Assembly (NCBI GenBank): GCA_023131935.1
Contig: JAGLYY010000555.1
Span: 1-6,351 of the forward strand
From: Spirochaetales bacterium
GTDB taxonomy: Bacteria > Spirochaetota > Spirochaetia > JAGLYY01
Length of the DNA: 6,351 nt
Direction: 5' to 3'
The notes under the pieces were generated by a model. That model did no database searches. It saw only the letters and a program-made list of their open reading frames with translations, and was not told where the DNA came from. Shown in pieces: positions 1-5,575 of the stretch; position 1 is the first letter of the stretch; the number at the start of each line of letters is the position of its first letter. Both the position numbers and the translations under genes were made by a program.

Positions 1-438
1 GCCAAAAATATCTTTAATAATAAAATTCAACCACCCGAAGTTAGTATCAAAAAGCTGGGAAAAAATAAGTGTAACAGCAACTGTGCTTGTTATATATGGA
101 AGAAAGTAGGCAGCCTTAAATAAATTTCTCCCTTTAAGCAGCTTATTATTCAGCATTATAGCAAGGGGAATAGCAAAGAAATGTTGCAGCAATGATCCGG
201 TAAAAAGGAGAATCACTGTATTCTTAATAGTTCTAAAAAAAAAGGGATCTGTAGTGAGCAGCTTTTTATAGTTTGCCAGTCCAATAAAAGCAACGGGACC
301 GCAAAGTTTCCATTTAAAAAACGAAATATAAATTGAATACCCTATTGGATAGAGCCCAAAAATAATAAAAAGGATGATAAAAGGGCTTATAAACGCATAA
401 GGTGCAATTTTTTTTTGGCTTATTTTCATCTTCTTCAT
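1..438 (-). CDS. CUT1 sugar ABC transporter permease, MalF-type (3' part missing)
   Basis: The N-terminal 146 residues of an inner-membrane permease are visible; the C-terminal half, including the EAA loop that contacts the ATPase, lies beyond the window's left edge. The protein opens MKKMKISQKKIAPYAFISPF, and a first membrane segment follows (about residues 14-35) with the YPIGYSIYISFFKW pattern usual for MalF/UgpA-type proteins. Further on are FIGLANYKKLL, a second hydrophobic stretch (about 90-108) and the FLPYITSTVAV segment, all typical of family N-termini. It should pair with the adjacent MalG-type permease to form the translocation pore. The ATG at 438 lies one base after the upstream permease's stop (TAG-G-ATG), so translation is probably coupled; a second in-frame ATG at 429 is an alternative start. 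The substrate cannot be named. Confidence 0.88.
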   Translation of the reverse strand, partial: MKKMKISQKKIAPYAFISPFIILFIIFGLYPIGYSIYISFFKWKLCGPVAFIGLANYKKLLTTDPFFFRTIKNTVILLFTGSLLQHFFAIPLAIMLNNKLLKGRNLFKAAYFLPYITSTVAVTLIFSQLFDTNFGWLNFIIKDIFG

Positions 439-439
439 C

Positions 440-1285
440 CTACCCGCTAATACTTCCCGCTGTTATATCTGCAATAATTCTCCGGGAGAACAAAAGGAAA
501 ACAATAATCAAAGGAAGAAGTGAAAGAGAGATACCCACAAACAATCCTCCGAAATTTCCATCACTTCTGACGAATAGAGAAGAAAGGGCTACCGGAATGG
601 TAGTTCTTTCCAGTTTTGGCAGGAGAATGAGTGCTCCTAGAAAATTATTCCATGATCCGATGAAAGTGACGATTCCTAATACCGATATTCCAGCCTTTGC
701 AAGTGGGAACACTATTTTTATTAAAAGTCCAAATTCGGAAAGGCCGTCAATCCTCCCTGCATTAAGTAGGTCCTCCGGAATTGCCCCCTGAAGAAACTGA
801 GACATAAGGAAGATACCAAAGGCATTAGCCATTCCAGGTACAATTAATGGCAGCCAGGTATTGTACCACCCGAAAAAAACCATCATCTTAAAAAAAGGGA
901 TAATGTTAAGGAATTGAGGAATTGCAAGCGTTGCCAGAGTAAATATGAAAAGCAGGTTTTTCCCTTTGAAATTATACTTTGCAAAGGCGAACCCGCACAT
1001 AGTGCAGAAAAAAATAGTGGTAGTGGTTGACAACCCCGCAATCATTACACTGTTGAAGTAATTGATCCCAAACGGAAGTTGATTGAACAGGGCTTTTGTA
1101 TTTTCAATAATTCCATTACCGAAAAAAAGATGGGGAGGATTGGTAAACATGTTCTCCCGTGGCCAGGATGAAAGCACAAACATGTAGTAAAAGGGAAAGG
1201 CAAAAACAAAAACAAACATAAAAAGAATGAAATAAAGAACTGTTCGCCCGCCAAATTTCCCCTGAATAATACCCTGAATTTTCAT
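440..1285 (-). CDS. CUT1 sugar ABC transporter permease, MalG-type
   Basis: This is a complete 281-residue inner-membrane permease, the usual length for MalG/UgpE-like subunits. About six hydrophobic segments can be read (roughly residues 15-38, 78-100, 111-135, 145-167, 197-222 and 246-267). The EAA loop that docks on the ATPase is at about 171-198, seen here as EDLLNAGRIDG followed by FPLAKAG. The C-terminus, SRRIIADITAGSISG, matches the family's usual ending before the stop. The ATG at 1285 is preceded by a purine-rich AAGAGAG ribosome site. The gene follows the binding-protein gene in the same direction after a 70-bp gap holding a stem-loop, and precedes the MalF-type permease by one base. 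The order binding protein, MalG-type, MalF-type is the reverse of the common malE-malF-malG order. The transported sugar is unknown. Confidence 0.93.
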   Translation of the reverse strand: MKIQGIIQGKFGGRTVLYFILFMFVFVFAFPFYYMFVLSSWPRENMFTNPPHLFFGNGIIENTKALFNQLPFGINYFNSVMIAGLSTTTTIFFCTMCGFAFAKYNFKGKNLLFIFTLATLAIPQFLNIIPFFKMMVFFGWYNTWLPLIVPGMANAFGIFLMSQFLQGAIPEDLLNAGRIDGLSEFGLLIKIVFPLAKAGISVLGIVTFIGSWNNFLGALILLPKLERTTIPVALSSLFVRSDGNFGGLFVGISLSLLPLIIVFLLFSRRIIADITAGSISG

Positions 1286-1311
1286 TTCGCTCTCTTGAAA
1301 TCACCAAATTA

Positions 1312-1337
1312 AGGGTCTGCCGGTACAGGCAGACCCT
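1312..1337 (-). promoter_or_regulatory. Stem-loop between binding-protein and permease genes
   Basis: A perfect 10-bp inverted repeat (AGGGTCTGCC / GGCAGACCCT) with a 6-nt loop lies 18 bases after the binding-protein stop codon on the minus strand. It is GC-rich in AT-rich surroundings. The following sequence is TTAATTT, not an uninterrupted U-run, so it is at best a leaky terminator. Stem-loops at this place in binding-protein operons are known to protect the 3' end of the upstream message and lower downstream expression, which would keep the binding protein in excess over the permeases. That role here is inferred. Confidence 0.7.
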
Positions 1338-1355
1338 CATAAAGAATATAATAAT

Positions 1356-2666
1356 CTAATCAATACTTGCCTGTATTTGATTCAGTGCAGTATCATAACC
1401 CTCATCAACGCTCATTTCTCCTATGATAACACTGGTAACAGCATTATTCCAAATACCAAGGATAACCGCGTCATACTCACTAACCTCAGCAGTAGGCATA
1501 CTCTCTGCGACATCTGCATAAATTAGGCGTACTTTCTCCCCTCCGAAATAGTCAACTCCCTGGATCATGATAGGATCGTCGAATACAGTAGTGAGGGCTG
1601 GATAGGCATCTATCTCTACAAAGGTTACAAGCTGAGCATAGGGATCTGTTGTCAGAAACTTGATAATTTCCCATGCGACAGCCTTTTGCTCTGCAGGAAC
1701 TGTTTCAGGAATTGAAAGATAAGAACCTCCAAGCGCGGCAGGTATTTTGCCCGGCAGATATGCGACCCTCCAATCCTTAATATCCGGAGCCATCCATGTT
1801 TTTAATGCTCCGCCAAACCATGCTCCATTTACCATCAGTGCTACTGTTCCATCAGAGAAAGACTGAATCCATGGACCCGACCAGGCTCCAAAATCGGCAT
1901 CAATTCCCGCATCCCGTACCGATTTTACCAAATTAAGAACATCCATGAACCTAGTTTTAGGCTGCAATACAGAGCCGTTTTCATCAAACCAGCCGCCTTT
2001 ACCTCCATTAAGAGGAACCATTGCAACATCATTTGCGTGTGGGATAGCCCATTGATCAATCTTTCCGTCTCCATCCTTATCAATTGTAAGTTTTTTTCCT
2101 ATCTCAATAAACTCATCCCAATTACGAAGATTCTGAATCTGCTCTTCGGATATACCGGCAGCTTCTATTAAATCCTTTCTGTAAAAGAGAATAGCAGGAG
2201 CAATATCAACAGGCATTGCAACGAGCCGGCCATCCTGTGTAGTTGCATTTGACATAGCAAAAGGTACAATTTCTTTTCCGGCTTCAAAACCATTATAAGG
2301 GGCGGTACTCAAATCAGTCAGACCTCCTCCCTCAACAAATTGAGCGATAAATCCTATCTCCAGCGCTTCAATGGCATTTGTTGCTTCACCTGCAGCAATA
2401 ACTGTTGTTAATCGGTTGTGGTGTCCTCCAAAATCACTGGTTTGAAATTCAATTGTAATATTAGGATATAGTTCCTTAAAGTGCGGTGTACTGAATACCA
2501 TTGAATAGGCACGTTCAAGATCGCCATATCCCCCAATACTGATTGTGTACTCTTTGTCAGGATCAAAAGCTGGAACTGCCGAAACTCCCTCTTCTCCCTG
2601 ACCGCCGGCGGATAATGCTCCTGTAAAAAACAGCATTACAAGGACAAAAGCAATAATTTTTCTCAT
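1356..2666 (-). CDS. CUT1 family extracellular sugar-binding protein of ABC transporter
   Basis: This is a 436-residue periplasmic solute-binding protein, the usual size for family 1 (MalE-like) binders. Residues 1-20 form a signal peptide: a basic MRK, a hydrophobic core IIAFVLVMLFFTGAL, then SAGGQGEE. There is no cysteine at the cleavage site, so signal peptidase I processing is expected rather than lipidation. The mature protein has the family layout, including FKELYPNITIEFQTSD (64-78), an FYRKDLIEAAG segment (161-171), SDGTVALMVNGAW (271-283) and WEIIKFLTTDPYAQ (332-345). A DKDGDGKID loop at 196-204 looks like a calcium-binding loop of the kind often present in such proteins. The ATG at 2666 has a strong GGAGGA ribosome site with good spacing. 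It would deliver a sugar or oligosaccharide to the two permeases encoded downstream; the ligand cannot be deduced. Confidence 0.93.
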   Translation of the reverse strand: MRKIIAFVLVMLFFTGALSAGGQGEEGVSAVPAFDPDKEYTISIGGYGDLERAYSMVFSTPHFKELYPNITIEFQTSDFGGHHNRLTTVIAAGEATNAIEALEIGFIAQFVEGGGLTDLSTAPYNGFEAGKEIVPFAMSNATTQDGRLVAMPVDIAPAILFYRKDLIEAAGISEEQIQNLRNWDEFIEIGKKLTIDKDGDGKIDQWAIPHANDVAMVPLNGGKGGWFDENGSVLQPKTRFMDVLNLVKSVRDAGIDADFGAWSGPWIQSFSDGTVALMVNGAWFGGALKTWMAPDIKDWRVAYLPGKIPAALGGSYLSIPETVPAEQKAVAWEIIKFLTTDPYAQLVTFVEIDAYPALTTVFDDPIMIQGVDYFGGEKVRLIYADVAESMPTAEVSEYDAVILGIWNNAVTSVIIGEMSVDEGYDTALNQIQASID

Positions 2667-2698
2667 TTTTTCCTCCAGTTTACTGTATGTCTATTATA

Positions 2699-2717
2699 GT
2701 TGGTTTCTGAACCCAAC
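2699..2717. promoter_or_regulatory. Candidate ROK operator at the sugar-operon promoter
   Basis: A 19-bp imperfect palindrome, GTTGGTTTCTGAACCCAAC, has 8-bp arms with one mismatch around a 3-bp centre. It begins 3 bp downstream of the operon's -10 box, so it would cover the expected transcription start (near 2714), a classic repressor position. A second palindrome with the same left arm lies at 2982-3000, placed identically at the divergent regulator promoter. The linked ROK regulator is the likely ligand-responsive repressor. Assignment rests on pattern and placement only. Confidence 0.65.
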
Positions 2718-2720
2718 ATA

Positions 2721-2748
2721 ATTTTACATAATTTGTTGCTGTTGTCAA
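2721..2748 (-). promoter_or_regulatory. Sigma70-like promoter of the sugar transport operon
   Basis: On the minus strand a perfect -35 hexamer TTGACA (2748-2743) is followed after 16 bp by TAAAAT (2726-2721). Initiation near 2714 would leave a leader of about 48 bases before the binding-protein ATG. A perfect TATAAT also occurs at 2698-2693, but no good -35 lies at the right distance; if used, the operator palindrome would sit in its spacer. Confidence 0.65.
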
Positions 2749-2776
2749 CTAATAAAACCATATTTTAAAAATTTTA

Positions 2777-2942
2777 CAGTTCCCCGAAGCTTGTGGAAAA
2801 GAACTGACTCAAACGGCAGCATACCCAGTTGGGACTGAATGGGATAGATTTCATGGTGATTCACCCTGTATCTCATCTGGTACTGTGTAATACAGGACAA
2901 TTCAGTTTCATGTTTCAAATTCCCACAAGCTTCGGGGAACTG
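2777..2942. repeat. 166-bp segment with perfect 20-bp terminal inverted repeats (MITE-like)
   Basis: The 20-bp left arm (2777-2796, starting CAGTTCCCCGAAG) is the exact reverse complement of the right arm (2923-2942, ending CTTCGGGGAACTG); 126 bp lie between. Smaller nested inverted repeats sit inside: ACTGAAT 2834-2840 with ATTCAGT 2900-2906, and CCTGTAT 2865-2871 with ATACAGG 2890-2896, plus GGTGATTCACC at 2855-2865. No convincing protein is encoded. Length, exact end repeats and intergenic position fit a non-autonomous miniature inverted-repeat element or an IS remnant. No target-site duplication is visible at its ends, and only one copy is in the window, so mobility is unproven. It falls between the two divergent promoters without touching either -35 box. 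Confidence 0.65.
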
Positions 2943-2949
2943 AACATAC

Positions 2950-2978
2950 TTTACATTCATGAAAAACCTCAATACAAT
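2950..2978 (+). promoter_or_regulatory. Sigma70-like promoter of the ROK regulator gene
   Basis: TTTACA (2950-2955) is followed after exactly 17 bp by TACAAT (2973-2978), each one base off consensus. Initiation near 2985 gives a leader of about 29 bases before the ATG at 3014. The -35 lies only 7 bp beyond the right end of the inverted-repeat segment. Confidence 0.62.
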
Positions 2979-2981
2979 AAT

Positions 2982-3000
2982 GTTGGTTTAAAAAACAAAC
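2982..3000. promoter_or_regulatory. Candidate ROK operator at its own promoter
   Basis: The 19-bp imperfect palindrome GTTGGTTTAAAAAACAAAC has 8-bp arms with one mismatch. It agrees with the operon-side palindrome at 14 of 19 positions, with identical left arms. It starts 3 bp after this promoter's -10 and spans the expected start site, as its partner does. This suggests negative autoregulation of the ROK gene together with control of the transport operon. The joint consensus would be GTTGGTTT-N3-AAACCAAC. Confidence 0.62.
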
Positions 3001-3005
3001 CTATT

Positions 3006-3010
3006 GGAGG
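3006..3010 (+). promoter_or_regulatory. Ribosome binding site unusually close to the ROK start codon
   Basis: GGAGG ends only 3 bases before the ATG at 3014, shorter than the usual 5-9. The only nearby in-frame alternative, ATG 3047, has a poor site and would remove the asparagine (residue 11) that commonly precedes the helix-turn-helix in ROK regulators, so 3014 is preferred. The tight spacing may reduce regulator translation. Confidence 0.55.
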
Positions 3011-3013
3011 AGT

Positions 3014-4198
3014 ATGGCAACACAGAAAAAAATAGGCAGCATAAATATGTCCCAGGTAATCCGTACAATCTGGCTCTATGAAGGAATCAGCCGCATTGAA
3101 ATATCTCGTACCCTGGGGCTTGATAAATCAACTATTACAAAAATCGTAAATACCCTTCTGGGAATGGGAATTGTGCGAAACGTATCTGAAGGGACAGCCG
3201 GCCCTCAAGGGGGAAGAAAACCGGTTAAGCTTGCAATAAACCGGGATTTTGGATATATCCTTGGGATAGAAATTCAAACCGACCGTTATATGGCAGTAGT
3301 AATTGATCTGCAAGGAAAAATCTGTTTTTCTTATTCTAATTTAATTAACTTTTCAAGAAGGCCTTTGAAAAAGGTATTTCTTGAAATATTACAAACAATA
3401 ACCAACCGTATAGAAAAAACTAAGCTTCTGGGTATTGTCCTTGGCCTACCGGGCCTTATAAATTCCGATAAAGGAATCATTCATCGTTCAAAACCACTTA
3501 ATATTATAGAGGATGTTTATTTTCTTGACTCTATTATTGATCTCATTGAGGTTCCTCTGCTCATAGAAAACGATGCAAACTCATGTTGTTGGGGTGAATT
3601 AGTATTCAATAGGGCAAACATATCAAAAAATTTCATATTTGTTCTAGGTGAATTACGAGAACATCAAAGTTCCTCTATAGGTAAACATGTTCTTGCCATT
3701 GGAATCGGTGTTGTAATAGATAGTAAAGTACATTATGGAGAAAACTTTTCCGCCGGAGAGTTTCAAAGTGTTTTTAGGGAAGTTACTAACACAACGCAGT
3801 TCAGCTTACCGGATAATCAATTCAGCAGAATAGAGGCTGATCAGGAAATTCGTAAAGCTGTTTTTCAGGAACTGTCAAAAAACATCGCTCTTCTGGTAAA
3901 TGTATTCAATCTAAGTCAGGTGGTTTTCGGCGGTGCTATCGAAGAATATAAAAATGAAATAATTCCGATCCTAAAAGATGAAATCGAAAAAAACTGGTCT
4001 TATGAATATAATACAGGATGCAGGATAAGTTTTTCTCATCACAATGCTCAGTCTGTTGCTTATGGATCTGCATGTATGTTTCTGGAATACCTTTTCAGCA
4101 CACCTTCTGTTGACACCGGACAGAATGAATACCTGCCAAGGGGAATAGAACTTTTTCAGCTTATACTTTCACAGAAAGTAAATAATAATAACCTATAA
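3014..4198 (+). CDS. ROK family transcriptional regulator (XylR/NagC-like)
   Basis: This 394-residue cytoplasmic regulator is the usual ROK length. Residues about 10-60 form a winged helix-turn-helix: GISRIEISRTLGLDKSTITK carries the first helices and recognition helix, followed by the GGRKPVKLAIN wing region (66-76). The sugar-kinase-like ROK domain follows, with GYILGIEI (80-87), GIVLGLPGLIN (140-150), ENDAN (185-189, the family's acidic motif) and GVVIDSKVHYGENFSAGEF (232-250). The zinc motif of many ROK proteins (CxCGxxGCxE with a preceding GEIGH histidine) is absent: the equivalent GEFQS has no histidine, and no cysteine cluster follows. It probably represses the divergent sugar operon and itself through the paired palindromes at 2699-2717 and 2982-3000, and is released by the sugar. 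No clear intrinsic terminator follows it. Confidence 0.93.
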   Translation: MATQKKIGSINMSQVIRTIWLYEGISRIEISRTLGLDKSTITKIVNTLLGMGIVRNVSEGTAGPQGGRKPVKLAINRDFGYILGIEIQTDRYMAVVIDLQGKICFSYSNLINFSRRPLKKVFLEILQTITNRIEKTKLLGIVLGLPGLINSDKGIIHRSKPLNIIEDVYFLDSIIDLIEVPLLIENDANSCCWGELVFNRANISKNFIFVLGELREHQSSSIGKHVLAIGIGVVIDSKVHYGENFSAGEFQSVFREVTNTTQFSLPDNQFSRIEADQEIRKAVFQELSKNIALLVNVFNLSQVVFGGAIEEYKNEIIPILKDEIEKNWSYEYNTGCRISFSHHNAQSVAYGSACMFLEYLFSTPSVDTGQNEYLPRGIELFQLILSQKVNNNNL

Positions 4199-4248
4199 TC
4201 CCGTATTAGTTAGTAACGAGGAATTAGTAGATCCGATAATTCATTCCC

Positions 4249-4277
4249 TTGTCCCGGGGATGTCCATCCTCTATCAT
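4249..4277 (+). promoter_or_regulatory. Possible promoter of the radical SAM gene
   Basis: TTGTCC (4249-4254) and TATCAT (4272-4277) are separated by exactly 17 bp, matching consensus at 4/6 and 5/6 positions. It would start a leader of about 60 bases. The rest of the 144-bp gap after the ROK stop (4199-4342) holds only weak 5-bp inverted repeats and no recognisable terminator, so readthrough from the ROK gene cannot be excluded. Confidence 0.4.
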
Positions 4278-4342
4278 GGAATACTGACATGAGAAGCAGT
4301 ACATCAGTAGTAAAGGAGAGTAGTTAAGGAGCTGATGGTAAG

Positions 4343-5533
4343 ATGATTGAAAAAATCTACCACACAGTGAAAAAGGCAATCCGCCGGGAACAGTTGGCCG
4401 ATCCCTTTACTATCAGCATGTACCGGTTTTCCCCTTACCATGCCTGTGAGCATGGATGTTCCTACTGTGACGGCCGGGCTGAGAAGTATTATGTCGATGG
4501 GGTCTTTGACCGGGACATCATTATCCGGGAGAACGAACCGGAGCTGCTTGAGTTGGAGCTTCCGAAACTCCGGGAAAGGGCCCCTATAGGAATCGGTTCC
4601 GGTGTTACCGATGTGTATCAGCCGGTTGAGGTCAACGAAAGGTTGATGCGGCGGTGCGGAAATATCCTCGCGGACTACGATTTTCCGGTGCACATCCTCA
4701 CAAAATCATCCCTCATTATCCGGGACCTTGATATCTGGAAGCAGGTAAACGAGAGGTCGGGATTCATGGTCTCTGTTTCCCTGACCTTTGCCGATGATGA
4801 TGTCCGGCGGATTTTTGAGCCGGGTGCTTCAAGTGTCGATGAGCGGATAGAGGTCCTTAAGGTTTTTAAAGAGGCAGGGTGTAGCGCGGGGGTCCTCCTC
4901 ATGCCTTTACTCCCGGGGATTACCGATACCGATGAGAATATCCGGGGGCTCCTTGAAAAACTTAAATTTATTGATCTGGATTACATCATGCCCTCCTACC
5001 TTACTCTCCGGCCAGGCAGGCAGAAAGAATTTTTCTTTAAGGTCCTCTCGGAACACTATCCACACCTTCTCGAACGTTACCATTATCTTTTCGGAAAAGA
5101 GCTGATTTCCGGAAGGCCTGTCTACTCATATCGTCAGTCTTTCATGAAAGAGATTGTTCCTCTCTTTGCGGGGATTAATACCCTCACACCCCACAGGGTA
5201 TACCGGAACCGGATGCCTGTGTATAACGAAGTGTTTATTCTGCTGGATCATATGCGGGAACTCTATCAGCATCGGGGTGTTGATATCACTCACCTCCGGG
5301 AGAGTACGGAAAGGTATAACGCCTGGGTGATGGAGGAGAAACGGTTCTTTAACCGGCGGCGCTCTCTCCCTTCCGGTTATATCGATAGCCGGCTCTTTGA
5401 GATAACCGAATCGGGGGAGTTGGGAGTAATCCTTTCCAATGAGCGGTTAACCCGGTTTCTGGAAGCGGTTATTCTTGAGCGGAAGGTTTTCAGTTATACT
5501 GAGTTGAAACTGCGAAATACGGAGAAAAGTTAA
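4343..5533 (+). CDS. SPL family radical SAM protein (COG1533-like)
   Basis: This 396-residue protein has the radical SAM cluster motif CX3CX2C at C35, C39 and C42 (YHACEHGCSYCDGR), which should bind a [4Fe-4S] cluster and S-adenosylmethionine. GSGVTDVYQPVE (85-96) and LTKSSLIIRDLD (119-130), then VSVSLTFADDDVRRIFEP (143-160) and LMPLLPGITD (186-195), are recognisable family motifs of the spore photoproduct lyase-like (SplB/COG1533) group. Most members are not true photoproduct lyases and have no known substrate; a spirochaete does not sporulate, so DNA repair should not be assumed. The only other cysteines are C105 and C180. ATG 4343 is the only start after an in-frame stop at 4325; its AAGGAG site lies 11 bases upstream, rather far. 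The gene is visibly richer in GC than both neighbours (35/60 in 4621-4680 against 16/60 in 3481-3540 of the ROK gene). Confidence 0.9.
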   Translation: MIEKIYHTVKKAIRREQLADPFTISMYRFSPYHACEHGCSYCDGRAEKYYVDGVFDRDIIIRENEPELLELELPKLRERAPIGIGSGVTDVYQPVEVNERLMRRCGNILADYDFPVHILTKSSLIIRDLDIWKQVNERSGFMVSVSLTFADDDVRRIFEPGASSVDERIEVLKVFKEAGCSAGVLLMPLLPGITDTDENIRGLLEKLKFIDLDYIMPSYLTLRPGRQKEFFFKVLSEHYPHLLERYHYLFGKELISGRPVYSYRQSFMKEIVPLFAGINTLTPHRVYRNRMPVYNEVFILLDHMRELYQHRGVDITHLRESTERYNAWVMEEKRFFNRRRSLPSGYIDSRLFEITESGELGVILSNERLTRFLEAVILERKVFSYTELKLRNTEKS

Positions 5534-5575
5534 GAGGATAGAAACGTGAATTAAGGTAATAATCTGTAATTGTGG

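Noticed and set aside
2603..2614. GC-rich palindrome CCGCCGGCGG near the start of the binding-protein gene
   Set aside because: It falls on the alanine/glycine codons at the signal peptide end and is explained by coding content.
2745..2972. 75-residue minus-strand frame across the divergent control region
   Set aside because: It runs through the inverted-repeat element and overlaps both promoters, lacks a ribosome site, and shows no recognisable domain. A faint resemblance of its middle to transposase N-termini was too weak to use.
2829..3035. 68-residue plus-strand frame overlapping the ROK start
   Set aside because: It covers the repeat, the ROK promoter and the operator, has no ribosome site and no domain pattern.
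4199..4342. Terminator after the ROK gene
   Set aside because: Short matches such as TCCAT/ATGGA and TACTG/CAGTA form stems of only 5 bp with long loops and no following T-run.
4335..4346. Tiny MVR-stop leader frame overlapping the radical SAM start codon
   Set aside because: Its AAGGAG lies only 3 bases from the ATG, the frame is four codons long, and such overlaps arise easily by chance.
5534..5575. Possible bidirectional terminator between the converging radical SAM and HEPN-MNT genes
   Set aside because: Only a 5-bp AATTA/TAATT repeat is present, with no GC-rich stem and no T-tract.
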